From positions 1 through 37,843 of the forward strand of contig JAEXGT010000036.1 of the NCBI GenBank assembly GCA_023450615.1: 37,843 nucleotides of DNA, read 5' to 3'. Shown in pieces: positions 1 to 7,562 of the stretch. A program made the translations under genes and the position numbers. The stretch comes from Pseudomonadota bacterium. Its GTDB lineage: Bacteria > Pseudomonadota > Alphaproteobacteria > Rhizobiales > Beijerinckiaceae. Numbering within the stretch: position 1 is the first letter of the stretch; every line of letters starts with the position of its first letter. The notes under the pieces were generated by a model. The model made no database searches. It saw only the letters and a program-made list of their open reading frames with translations, and was not told where the DNA came from.

Positions 1-174
1 GATGACGATATCGTCGCTGAAGCCCGTGAACGCTTGGTCGGCGGGCACGATGCCGACCAGCACCGCCGCCAGCAGTGACATGACGGCAACGAGATCATAC
101 CGGAAGCGTCCCCAGACGAAGAGCGCCATCATCCCGGCGACGACGGCGAAGGAGAGCATTTGCTGATGGGTCAT
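1..174 (-). CDS. SLC13-family permease, N-terminal fragment
   Basis: Only the first 58 codons are present, running off the left edge of the window. The translation begins MTHQQMLSFAVVAGMMALFV, a hydrophobic first helix. A WGRFRYDLVA turn, a second helix and a GFSDDIVI segment follow. This order (helix, R-Y-D-L, helix, GFS-x-x-x-V/I) is typical of SLC13/DASS-like permeases, many of which carry cytoplasmic TrkA-C domains and move sulfate or dicarboxylates. The substrate cannot be judged from this fragment. The next gene downstream of this start is a CAP lipoprotein on the same strand with a 74-base gap before it, so co-transcription is possible but not shown. Family assignment is from motif recognition only. 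Confidence 0.7.
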   Translation of the reverse strand, partial: MTHQQMLSFAVVAGMMALFVWGRFRYDLVAVMSLLAAVLVGIVPADQAFTGFSDDIVI

Positions 175-248
175 GGAGGATGTGCGAAAGAGGAAACCAT
201 GCTCCTAACGCGCAACCGTCCGTCTTTGTGCCCGACCCCGATAGGGGT

Positions 249-713
249 TTACTGGCCCAGCACGAGAGCCCAGTAGCGGCCATAGCGGTTGTCGGCATCC
301 GCGCGGGCAAAGCCGATCTTGCGTGCCTCGGGCATCAGCAGATTGACGTTGTGGCCGGACGAACGCTTCCAACGCTCGATGGTGCCGTTGACGTTATCGG
401 CCCCTGCCGAAAGATTCTCGGCGGAGTAGCCGATGATGCCGAACTGATCCATGCGGCTTGCGAAATTGCCGTGGCTGAGCTTGCCCGCAGCGGCCACCAC
501 GCGCGCCTGATGCTCGGCCGCCTCGTTCAGCTTGGGATCCACGGTCACGGGGCTCAGGCCCCTGGCGACGCGATAAGCGGAAATGAGTCTCGCGGCCTCG
601 GCGGCATCCCTGGTGGAGCTGGCAAGAACCTTGTCGCCTCCCACAAGCGACGCATCGCTGGCGCAACCAGCCAACGCCAGGGCGATCAGGGCGCAGAACG
701 ACAAAACACGCAT
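249..713 (-). CDS. CAP (SCP/PR1-like) domain lipoprotein
   Basis: The protein has 154 residues. It starts with a lipoprotein signal, MRVLSFCALIALALAGC, with a lipobox LAGC and Cys17 as the predicted lipidated residue. The rest matches a bacterial CAP domain: ISAYRVARGLSPVTVDPKLN, then HQARVVAAAGKLSHGNF, an ENLSAGA block, and GHNVNLLMPEARKIGFARA near the end. CAP proteins are secreted and their biochemical role in bacteria is mostly unknown. I chose this ATG because the lipoprotein signal begins there and an AAGGGGA ribosome site lies just upstream. A longer in-frame start exists but would bury the signal peptide. The gene is divergent from the flavoprotein gene at 869, and the 155-base gap between them should hold both promoters. 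Confidence 0.85.
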   Translation of the reverse strand: MRVLSFCALIALALAGCASDASLVGGDKVLASSTRDAAEAARLISAYRVARGLSPVTVDPKLNEAAEHQARVVAAAGKLSHGNFASRMDQFGIIGYSAENLSAGADNVNGTIERWKRSSGHNVNLLMPEARKIGFARADADNRYGRYWALVLGQ

Positions 714-868
714 CGGTATTCCCCTTAAGACGCGGCTTGAGACACCGGTCCTCTTGCAAAAAGGTCTTGCGACGGTCATGTGCAAGCCATGACCCGATGC
801 GCTGAATGCCATGTTGAAGCGTAAGGGTCCAGACCGCCCCCTGCTCCCCTTCCGCGTCAGCTGAGCGC

Positions 869-2119
869 ATGTCCCCGTCTCCCTCCTCCCTTCAGGCTGC
901 CATCGTCGGCGCAGGTCCAGCGGGCCTCATGGCCGCGGAAATCCTTGCGCGCGCAGGGCTTGGCGTGACCGTCTACGACCGGATGCCTTCCGTGGGACGC
1001 AAGTTTCTCATGGCGGGCCGGGGCGGGCTGAACCTGACCCATTCGGAAGAATTCGAGCGATTCGTCACCCGCTATGCGGAGGCTCAGGCCGTCCTGGCGC
1101 CCCTGATCGCGGATTTCAGGCCGGAGGACCTGCGGGCCTGGTGCGAGGGCTTGGGACAAGAGACCTTCGTGGGCTCGAGCGGGCGGGTCTTCCCGAAAGC
1201 TTTCAAGGCCTCGCCCCTCCTCCGGTCCTGGCTGGCCCGCCTGGAGAGCCTCGGCGTTCGCCTGGCCCTGCGCCACACCTGGCAAGGCTGGGATGCGGAC
1301 GGCGCTCTGGTTTTCACCGACGCCACCGGAGAAACCGTCAGAACCAGGCCCGACGCCACGATCCTCGCCCTCGGCGGCGCCAGTTGGCCGAAGCTCGGCT
1401 CGGACGGCTCATGGACCGGCATTCTCGCGGCCAAGGGAATCGCCATTGCCCCCTTACGCCCGGCCAATATGGGCTTCACCCTCCCCTGGTCCGAGGTGAT
1501 GCGCAGCCGCTTCGAGGGCGAGCCCCTGAAGCGCATCGCGCTCACCTTCGAGGGAGTGACGGTGAAAGGCGAGGCCATCGTGACCGCCGACGGGATCGAG
1601 GGCGGAGCGGTCTATGCCCTCTCGGGCAGGCTCCGAAACGCCATCGAACGCCAGGGCAGCGCTACCCTGCACCTGGATCTGCGGCCCGACCTGACCCTGG
1701 AGGCCCTGACGAAGCGCCTTAGCGCCCCTCGCAAGGGACAATCCGCCTCCACCTTCCTGCGCAAGGCGGCGGGATTGAGCCCGCTCGGCATCGCCTTGCT
1801 GCGCGAATCAGCCCCCCAGCTGCCGGTCGAGGCCGAGGCGCTGGCCCGGCTCATCAAGGCCGCGCCCCTGACGCTGACGGGCACGAAGCCCCTGGAGCGG
1901 GCCATTTCCACGGCGGGCGGCATCCCCTTTGACGAACTCGACGAAAATCTCATGCTCAGGCGCCTCCCCGGCGTCTTCGCGGCGGGCGAGATGCTGGACT
2001 GGGAGGCCCCGACCGGCGGCTACCTGCTCCAGGCCACCTTCGCGACGGGAATCGCCGCCGCCAAAGGCGTTCTCGCCCGGCTCAAGATTCCCGATGCCGC
2101 ATTGACCTCGAATCCCTGA
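869..2119 (+). CDS. NAD(P)/FAD-dependent oxidoreductase of the BaiN/HI0933 family (TIGR03862-like)
   Basis: The protein has 416 residues. An N-terminal Rossmann dinucleotide site, AIVGAGPAGLMAAEILARAG (residues 11-30), is followed by GRKFLMAGRGGLNLTHSE (43-60), the hallmark of the HI0933/BaiN flavoproteins. LALGGASWPKLGSDG lies in the middle. The C-terminal FAD-closing segment reads STAGGIPFDELDENLMLRRL and then FAAGEMLDWEAPTGGYLLQ. Family members are cytosolic flavoproteins of mostly unknown substrate, and BaiN itself has been linked to bile acid reduction. I see nothing that names a substrate here. RecQ follows after 17 bases on the same strand, so the two probably share a transcript, though a functional link is not known. 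Confidence 0.85.
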   Translation: MSPSPSSLQAAIVGAGPAGLMAAEILARAGLGVTVYDRMPSVGRKFLMAGRGGLNLTHSEEFERFVTRYAEAQAVLAPLIADFRPEDLRAWCEGLGQETFVGSSGRVFPKAFKASPLLRSWLARLESLGVRLALRHTWQGWDADGALVFTDATGETVRTRPDATILALGGASWPKLGSDGSWTGILAAKGIAIAPLRPANMGFTLPWSEVMRSRFEGEPLKRIALTFEGVTVKGEAIVTADGIEGGAVYALSGRLRNAIERQGSATLHLDLRPDLTLEALTKRLSAPRKGQSASTFLRKAAGLSPLGIALLRESAPQLPVEAEALARLIKAAPLTLTGTKPLERAISTAGGIPFDELDENLMLRRLPGVFAAGEMLDWEAPTGGYLLQATFATGIAAAKGVLARLKIPDAALTSNP

Positions 2120-2136
2120 TCGGCCACACCGCAGCT

Positions 2137-3939
2137 GTGATCGACCCGCGCAAGATTCTCCACGACGTTTTCGGCTTTCCCTCCTTCCGCGAAGGACAGG
2201 AGGAGATCGTGCGCGCCGTGCTGTCGGGCGAGGACGTGCTCGCCGTGATGCCGACGGGCGCGGGCAAGTCGCTCTGCTATCAACTGCCCACCCTCGCCCG
2301 CGAGGGGCTGACCGTGGTGATCTCGCCGCTGATCGCCCTCATGCGCGATCAGGTGGCGGCCTTGCGCCATTTCGGCATCGAGGCGGGCAGCCTCAACTCC
2401 GCCAACGACCAGGACGAGAACCGCCGCGTGGTGGATGCGGTGCGCGACGGGCGCATGCGCCTCCTCTATGCCTCGCCCGAGCGTCTGGCGAATACCGGCA
2501 CCACGGAGTGGCTCGCCCGCTCCGGCGTGAACCTGCTCGCCATCGACGAGGCGCATTGCGTCTCGCAATGGGGCCACGATTTCCGTCCCGAATACGCCAT
2601 GCTCGGCGATGTGCGCCGCCGCCTCGGCAACGTGCAGACCATCGCGCTCACCGCCACCGCCGACGTCGCGACGCGCGGCGACATCATGCACCGCCTGTTC
2701 GAGGAGGAGCCGCGCCTCTTCATCCACGGCTTCGACCGCCCGAACCTGCGGCTGGCCATGCAGGCGAAGGAGCATGCACGCCGCCAGCTTTTCTCCTTCC
2801 TCGACAAGCACCGGCACGAGAGCGGCATCGTCTATTGCTCGTCGCGCGATGCCACGGAGAAGCTCGCCGATTCCTTGAGCCAGGCGGGCTACCGTGCCAT
2901 GCCTTATCATGCGGGCATGCCGCAGGAAGCGCGCTCCAGGAACCAGGACATCTTCCTGCAGGAGGACGGTGTGGTGATGGTGGCGACCGTCGCCTTCGGC
3001 ATGGGCATCGACAAGCCGGACGTGCGCTTCGTCGCGCATGCCGCCCTGCCGAAATCCATCGAGGCCTATTACCAGGAGATCGGCCGCGCGGGCCGCGACG
3101 GCGCGCCCGCCGACACGCTCACCCTCTACGGCCTCGACGACATGCGCCTGCGCCGCCTTCAGATCGAGCAGAGCGAAGCGTCTGACGAACAGAAGCGCGT
3201 GGAGCGCCAGCGCCTCAACGCGCTCGTGGCCCTCTGCGAAGCGCCGCGCTGCCGCCGCCAGACGCTGCTTGCCTATTTCGGCGAAACGACGGAGCCCTGC
3301 GGCAATTGCGACCTGTGCATCGACGGCGTCATGTCCTTCGACGGCACCATCGAGGCGCAGAAGCTGCTTTCCGCCATCGTGCGCACCGGGGAGCGTTTCG
3401 GCACGGAGCATCTCATCAGCATTCTCGTCGGCGACGGGACGGACGCGGTGCAGCGCTTCGGCCACGACAAGCTGAAAACCTTCGGCGTCGGCAAGGACCG
3501 CTCCAAGAACGAGTGGCGCTCGCTGCTGCGCCAGATCTACGCCGCCGGATTGGTGAGCCTGGAGCTCGCCGAATACGGCCGCTGGACGCTCACCGACAAG
3601 GGCGTCGCGGTGCTCAAGGGCCAGGAGAAAATCGAGCTGCGCTCCGACGTGCTGATGAAGCCCGCCGACCGCCGCCGCCGCCGCTCGCGCATGGAAGCGG
3701 AATCCGTCGTGCCCTCCGACGACCCGCTGCTTCTCGACCTCAAGGCCCTGCGCACGCGCTTGGCGAAGGAGGAAGGCGTTCCGGCCTACGTGATCTTCTC
3801 CGACCGCAGCCTCATCGACATGGCGGCCAAGCGCCCGACGACGGCGCGCGCCTTCGGCGAGATCCACGGCGTGGGACAAGCCAAACTCGACCGCTACGCG
3901 GATGCGTTTCTGGATGTGCTGAAGGCGCACGCGGCTTAA
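2137..3939 (+). CDS. recQ: ATP-dependent DNA helicase RecQ
   Basis: RecQ is a 3'-5' DNA helicase of recombination and fork repair. The 600-residue protein shows the full domain set. There is a Walker A MPTGAGKS (38-45), a DEAH box (137-140) followed by the RecQ aromatic-rich loop SQWGHDFRPEY, and motif III LTATA (171-175). Motif VI is QEIGRAGRDG (313-322). A zinc site is formed by Cys372, Cys388, Cys391 and Cys394, then comes the winged-helix RQC region and a C-terminal HRDC domain from about residue 525. The length matches the usual bacterial RecQ. The start is a GTG with no convincing ribosome site, 17 bases after the flavoprotein stop, so translational coupling is likely. The next in-frame ATG lies inside Walker A and can be excluded. 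Confidence 0.95.
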   Translation: MIDPRKILHDVFGFPSFREGQEEIVRAVLSGEDVLAVMPTGAGKSLCYQLPTLAREGLTVVISPLIALMRDQVAALRHFGIEAGSLNSANDQDENRRVVDAVRDGRMRLLYASPERLANTGTTEWLARSGVNLLAIDEAHCVSQWGHDFRPEYAMLGDVRRRLGNVQTIALTATADVATRGDIMHRLFEEEPRLFIHGFDRPNLRLAMQAKEHARRQLFSFLDKHRHESGIVYCSSRDATEKLADSLSQAGYRAMPYHAGMPQEARSRNQDIFLQEDGVVMVATVAFGMGIDKPDVRFVAHAALPKSIEAYYQEIGRAGRDGAPADTLTLYGLDDMRLRRLQIEQSEASDEQKRVERQRLNALVALCEAPRCRRQTLLAYFGETTEPCGNCDLCIDGVMSFDGTIEAQKLLSAIVRTGERFGTEHLISILVGDGTDAVQRFGHDKLKTFGVGKDRSKNEWRSLLRQIYAAGLVSLELAEYGRWTLTDKGVAVLKGQEKIELRSDVLMKPADRRRRRSRMEAESVVPSDDPLLLDLKALRTRLAKEEGVPAYVIFSDRSLIDMAAKRPTTARAFGEIHGVGQAKLDRYADAFLDVLKAHAA

Positions 3940-3955
3940 GAACAAACATATGCAA

Positions 3956-3991
3956 TCATCCCGGACGAAGCGCAGCGCAGGTCCGGAATCG
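3956..3991. repeat. REP-like palindromic repeat, type A
   Basis: The sequence CATCCCGGACGAAGCGCAGC continues to a GTCCGGAAT end. The arms CCGGAC (3961-3966) and GTCCGG (3981-3986) enclose a GAAGCGCAGCGCAG core. This type of element is common in intergenic DNA of rhizobial genomes. It sits just after the recQ stop. Confidence 0.6.
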
Positions 3992-4012
3992 TCAACAGGA
4001 TGAGGCACTGAT

Positions 4013-4133
4013 CACCTCTCCCCGGTGGGGAGAGGTCGAGCGCAGCGAGGGTGAGGGGGGCGAGAGCTTTCCGGATAAGCCTATAACCCCTCACCCGGAC
4101 CTAAAGGTCCGACCTCTCCCTCAGGGAGAGGTG
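4013..4133. repeat. Compound palindromic repeat (BIME-like)
   Basis: This 121-base element is a nested set of inverted repeats. The left hairpin has perfect 10-base arms around GGT (4014-4036, arm ACCTCTCCCC). The right hairpin has 9-base arms around TCA (4112-4132). Between them GGGTGAGGGG (4049-4058) pairs perfectly with CCCCTCACCC (4087-4096), and GGACCTAAAGGTCC adds a fourth small palindrome. Its ends CACCTCTCC and GGAGAGGTG mirror each other. It is non-coding and looks like a mobile or amplified intergenic repeat. Confidence 0.75.
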
Positions 4134-4148
4134 AAGCTGCGCCATTCC

Positions 4149-4190
4149 CGTCATCCAATCCCGGGTTCTGCTGCGCAGCCCGGGATGACG
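4149..4190. repeat. REP-like palindromic repeat, type C
   Basis: The outer arms CGTCAT and ATGACG enclose the inner arms ATCCCGGG (4158-4165) and CCCGGGAT (4179-4186), with the loop TTCTGCTGCGCAG. It lies 12 bases beyond the stop of the oxidoreductase gene on the other strand. It might also act as a weak transcript end, but there is no T-run. Confidence 0.6.
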
Positions 4191-4202
4191 CTCAATAGTC
4201 GC

Positions 4203-5315
4203 TCACACCTCCATCCACCGCCCCTCATGCGCGCTGCGCGCCATCGCATCCACCGTGCGCTCGATGCGGATGCCATCCTCGAACATGATGAGATGCGCTC
4301 TCTCGCCTGCGATGCGCCGCATCAGCTCGCGACATTCGATCACCTTCAGGTCGTTGAAGCCGAGGCCGTGGCCGGGTGCGGGGATGAACCTGTCGTAAGG
4401 CGGATGCTGCGGCCCGGTGAGGATGGTGCGGAAGCCCCGTGTCTCGCGCCCGCCATCGCTGGTGTAAAGCTGCACCTCGTTCATGCGCTCCTGATCGAAG
4501 ACGATTGTGCCTTTCGATCCGAAAATCTGCAAAAAGATGCGGCCCTTGCGGCCCCAGGCAGAACGGTTGAGAGCAAGCACGCCCGATACTCCGTTCTCAA
4601 GCTCCATGAGCATGGCGGCGATATCGTAGGTTTCCACGGCGCGGCGCCCGCCGCCCTGCACGGGACGATCCGCATAGGGTCTGCTCATATGCCCGCACAC
4701 GCGCCGCACATCGCCAACCAGCACCTTCAAGAGGCTCAACGGATGCACGCCGAAATCATCGAGCGCGCCATGGCCTGATGATGCCTCGCTCTTCCAGTAG
4801 AAGAGGTCCTCCGGGTTCGCCATAAAATCCTCATCCATCTCGAGGCGCACATGGTTGACCTCGCCGATCTGTCCCTCGTCGAGGATGCGGCGGATCAGGC
4901 GCATCACCGGGTTCTGGATGTAATTGTACCCGAGCGCCGCCACCTTGCCCGATGCGCGCGCGGCGGCCAGCATGCGCTCCGCATCTTCCAGCTTTGTGGC
5001 CATGGGCTTCTCGCACCACACATGCTTTCCGGCTTCGAGCGCAGCAATCGCCATGTCAGGATGGAAGGCATTGGGCGTGGTGATCGAAACCACGTCGATC
5101 TCAGGGCTGTTCACGAGTTCGCGCCAGTCGCCGGTGGCGCGTTCGAACCCGAGCTCCTGCGCCTTCTTCTCTGCAAGCTCCTGCGAGGCCTCGCCCAGCA
5201 TCGCTAGTCGCGGGCGAGCAACATCGCCGAACACGGACGCCACCGCATTCCAGGCCAGCGCATGGCATTTGCCCATGTATCCGGTGCCGATGAGGCCGAT
5301 GATCAGAGTCTGCAT
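4203..5315 (-). CDS. Gfo/Idh/MocA-family oxidoreductase, probably a cyclitol or sugar dehydrogenase
   Basis: The protein has 370 residues. An NAD(P)-binding Rossmann start, GLIGTGYMGKCHALAW, is followed by VSITTPNAFHPDMAIAALEA and the family's CEKP motif with catalytic-type Lys (EKP at 102-104). GALDDFGVHPLSLL supplies the usual Asp and His (about D186/D187 and H191) of the active site. Gfo/Idh/MocA enzymes oxidise or epimerise sugars and inositols. The gene follows the ABC importer genes on the same strand, but a 243-base gap holding a palindromic repeat separates them, so it may have its own promoter. By context it could act on a second inositol isomer (scyllo- or chiro-inositol) or another sugar carried by the same transporter. 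It is clearly different from the shorter IdhA-like protein at 9916-10905. A ribosome site (TAGGA/AGGAGC) precedes the ATG. Confidence 0.8.
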   Translation of the reverse strand: MQTLIIGLIGTGYMGKCHALAWNAVASVFGDVARPRLAMLGEASQELAEKKAQELGFERATGDWRELVNSPEIDVVSITTPNAFHPDMAIAALEAGKHVWCEKPMATKLEDAERMLAAARASGKVAALGYNYIQNPVMRLIRRILDEGQIGEVNHVRLEMDEDFMANPEDLFYWKSEASSGHGALDDFGVHPLSLLKVLVGDVRRVCGHMSRPYADRPVQGGGRRAVETYDIAAMLMELENGVSGVLALNRSAWGRKGRIFLQIFGSKGTIVFDQERMNEVQLYTSDGGRETRGFRTILTGPQHPPYDRFIPAPGHGLGFNDLKVIECRELMRRIAGERAHLIMFEDGIRIERTVDAMARSAHEGRWMEV

Positions 5316-5416
5316 TCCTAAGGCTCCTGGGACGATGGAGAGACAAACATATTCGTCAGGCAGACTCTGCGCGCCATGGCCGGGCGTGTCCCAGCCATCC
5401 CGATTGCATTCGCTCT

Positions 5417-5522
5417 ATCCTCATCCTGAGGAGCAGCGCAGCTGCGTCTCGAAGGAGGGTCCAGAGCGCACTGAACCATCCTTCGAGACGGTCGCTGACG
5501 CGACCTCCTCAGGATGAGGATG
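5417..5522. repeat. Long imperfect inverted repeat (REP/BIME type)
   Basis: The ends TCCTCATCCTGAGGAG and CTCCTCAGGATGAGGA are exact reverse complements, and each contains the small palindrome CCTCATCCTGAGG. Further in, GTCTCGAAGGA pairs with TCCTTCGAGAC. The middle is less well matched. The element is intergenic, between the ABC ATPase stop and the oxidoreductase start, and could fold into one long hairpin in RNA. A decayed relative lies at 36621-36665. Confidence 0.75.
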
Positions 5523-5558
5523 GAGGGTTTGAGAAGCCGAGAATGGCGGCCGCTCCGC

Positions 5559-6344
5559 TCAAACCATCCCGCCCAGTTCCGCCGACACGGCCTGCAATTC
5601 CTTGCCGCCGGCCATGAGGTTCTGCAGCTCCTCGATCTGGATTTCTTCCTTCCGGTAGGTGCCCAGCGTCTTGCCGCGATTGAGCACGGTGAAGCGGTCG
5701 CCCACCGCATAGGCGTGGCGCACATTGTGCGTGATGAAGATGACGCCGAGGCCCTTCTGCCGCACCTGATGGATGTATTTCAGCACCATGGAGGTCTGCG
5801 CCACGCCGAGAGCGGATGTGGGCTCGTCGAGGATCAGCACCTTCGCGCCGAAATAGACCGCGCGGGCAATCGCCACGCATTGCCTCTCGCCGCCTGAGAG
5901 CGTGCCCACCGCCTGATGCGGATCGCGCACGTCGATGCCGATCTTGCGCATCTCCTCACGGGTGACCGTATCGCAATGATCGAAATCCACGTTGCGGAAG
6001 GGCCAGAACCCTTTCACCGGCTCGCGGCCCATGAAGAAATTGCGCGTGACCGACATGAGCGGGATCATCGCGAGATCCTGGTAGACGGTGGCGATGCCCG
6101 CATCCAACGCGTCGCGTGGGCTCGTGAAGGTGACGGGCTCTCCTTCAACCATGTACTCGCCGGAGGTCGGCTTGTGCACACCGGCGAGCGTTTTGATGAG
6201 AGTGGACTTGCCCGCGCCGTTGTCGCCGAGCAGGCACATCACCTCGCCGCGATGCACGGAGAGCGACACGCCGGAAAGCGCGATGACCGATCCGAAATGC
6301 TTGACGAGATTGCGGATCTCGATGAGCGGAGCTTCCTTAGCCAT
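5559..6344 (-). CDS. Sugar/cyclitol ABC transporter ATP-binding protein (FrcA-like)
   Basis: This single-domain ABC ATPase has 261 residues, with Walker A GDNGAGKST (40-48), signature LSGGERQ (149-155), Walker B ILDEP (171-175) and an H-loop ITHN. It energises the import complex on the cytoplasmic face of the inner membrane. The single domain is half the size of RbsA/IatA-type sugar ATPases and is like the FrcA type, whose partners are one permease and one binding protein, exactly what lies upstream here. The start codon overlaps the permease stop (ATGA), so the two are translationally coupled. Substrate is inferred from context (inositol or a related cyclitol) and is not visible in the sequence. 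Confidence 0.85.
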   Translation of the reverse strand: MAKEAPLIEIRNLVKHFGSVIALSGVSLSVHRGEVMCLLGDNGAGKSTLIKTLAGVHKPTSGEYMVEGEPVTFTSPRDALDAGIATVYQDLAMIPLMSVTRNFFMGREPVKGFWPFRNVDFDHCDTVTREEMRKIGIDVRDPHQAVGTLSGGERQCVAIARAVYFGAKVLILDEPTSALGVAQTSMVLKYIHQVRQKGLGVIFITHNVRHAYAVGDRFTVLNRGKTLGTYRKEEIQIEELQNLMAGGKELQAVSAELGGMV

Positions 6345-7486
6345 CAGCGCTCTCCCGTGACTTTCCGGCGAATGAAGTTGTTGAAGAGGACAGCGAGCAG
6401 CAGCATGGCGCCTAAGAACACCTGGAACCAGTCGGAATCGAAGCGGGTATAGGTGAGACCGATGGAGACCATGCCGAAGATGATGGCGCCGAAGAACGCG
6501 CCGATGGCTGAGCCGTAGCCGCCGGTGAGCAGGCAGCCGCCGATGACGGCGGCGATGATGGCCTCAAACTCTTTCTGGAATCCGCGCCGCGCGTCCGTCG
6601 AGCCCGCGTCCAACACGGTGAGAATGGCGACGAGCGCCGCCGCGCAGGCGGTGAGCATGAAGAGGCCCATCTTCACCCGGTCCACCGGCACGCCGGAATT
6701 GCGCGCGGCATTGGCGTCGCCGCCCGCGGCAAAGATCCAGTTGCCCGCACGGGTGCGCAGCAGGAGCCATGTGGCGACGAGCGCGAAGCCGATGAACCAG
6801 AGGATCGACACGGGAACGCCCGTGACGGTGGGCGTGCCGTTCGGAAACTTCGCGATGAGATCGTGAGCGGCAAGCCAGGCGAACAGGCCTTCGAGCGCCG
6901 TGCCCGAGAAGATCTCGCGCACCAGATCCGACTCGCCCTGCCCGCCGATGCCACGCATCTGCGTGGAGCCGCCGGTCGCCCATTTGAGACCGACGAGCGA
7001 CAAGCCGCGCAGGATGAAGAGAAAAGCGAGCGTGACGATGAAGGACGGCAGGCGCGTGCGGATGACGATCTGCCCGTTCAGGCCGCCGAGAACCGCCGCC
7101 ACCACGAAGGTTCCCGCGATCGCGGCGAGCAGCGGCCAGCCGGTGAGCGTGATGAACGAGCCGAAGACGAGGCCCGTGAACGCCACCATGGAGCCGATGG
7201 AAAGATCGAACTCGCCGCCGATCATCAACAGGGCCGCCGCGATGGCGAGGATGCCGAGCTGGGCTGCGGGCGAGAGAATGTTCATCACCCCCGCCAGCGT
7301 GAACATGGAGGGATCGGCGGTCGAGAGAAAGAAGATCGTGACCAGGACCAGGCCGGCCAATGCGCCGAGTTCGGGGCGGCGCATGATCTTGGTCAGAAGC
7401 GAAACCTCTTTGAGGCGCTCGTCCTGAAGCTTCTTGATGGCGGGCGCCGGAGACAAATCGGCGGTCGGCTGAGTGGTGTTCACCAT
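6344..7486 (-). CDS. Sugar/cyclitol ABC transporter permease (BPD_transp_2, FrcC-like)
   Basis: The permease has 380 residues. A cytoplasmic N-terminal stretch of about 40 residues ends in IMRRPELGALAGLVLVTIFF. About eight to ten hydrophobic segments follow, including MLIGGEFDLSIGSMVAFTG, the conserved LSIG motif of ribose/xylose-type permeases. Near the end is AVIGGCLLTGGYGSAIGAFF, the coupling-loop region. I chose the ATG at 7486 because a strong ribosome site (AAGGGAGG on the minus strand, 7492-7499) lies just upstream. A terminator-like hairpin separates this gene from the binding-protein gene upstream, which fits the common arrangement in which the binding protein is made in excess over the membrane parts. 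Confidence 0.88.
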   Translation of the reverse strand: MVNTTQPTADLSPAPAIKKLQDERLKEVSLLTKIMRRPELGALAGLVLVTIFFLSTADPSMFTLAGVMNILSPAAQLGILAIAAALLMIGGEFDLSIGSMVAFTGLVFGSFITLTGWPLLAAIAGTFVVAAVLGGLNGQIVIRTRLPSFIVTLAFLFILRGLSLVGLKWATGGSTQMRGIGGQGESDLVREIFSGTALEGLFAWLAAHDLIAKFPNGTPTVTGVPVSILWFIGFALVATWLLLRTRAGNWIFAAGGDANAARNSGVPVDRVKMGLFMLTACAAALVAILTVLDAGSTDARRGFQKEFEAIIAAVIGGCLLTGGYGSAIGAFFGAIIFGMVSIGLTYTRFDSDWFQVFLGAMLLLAVLFNNFIRRKVTGER

Positions 7487-7515
7487 GAAAGCCTCCCTTG
7501 AATGATGACGCATGA

Positions 7516-7554
7516 AAGAAAAAAGCCCGCGGCCGCTTCCGGACCGCGGGCTTT
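7516..7554 (-). terminator. Intrinsic terminator/attenuator between binding protein and permease
   Basis: On the minus strand an 11-base perfect stem (arms 7544-7554 and 7522-7532, AAAGCCCGCGG / CCGCGGGCTTT) is followed by a T-run. It lies just after the stop of the binding-protein gene and about 30 bases before the permease start. It probably ends most transcripts there, with read-through supplying the permease and ATPase. Confidence 0.8.
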
Positions 7555-7562
7555 GACAAGCC

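Noticed and set aside
2020..4008. Long open frame on the minus strand opposite recQ
   Set aside because: It is the high-GC antisense shadow of recQ. The plus strand encodes all RecQ motifs.
3958..4190. CRISPR-like array in the repeat cluster after recQ
   Set aside because: The repeats are different palindromes, not regularly spaced copies of one unit, and no cas gene is present.
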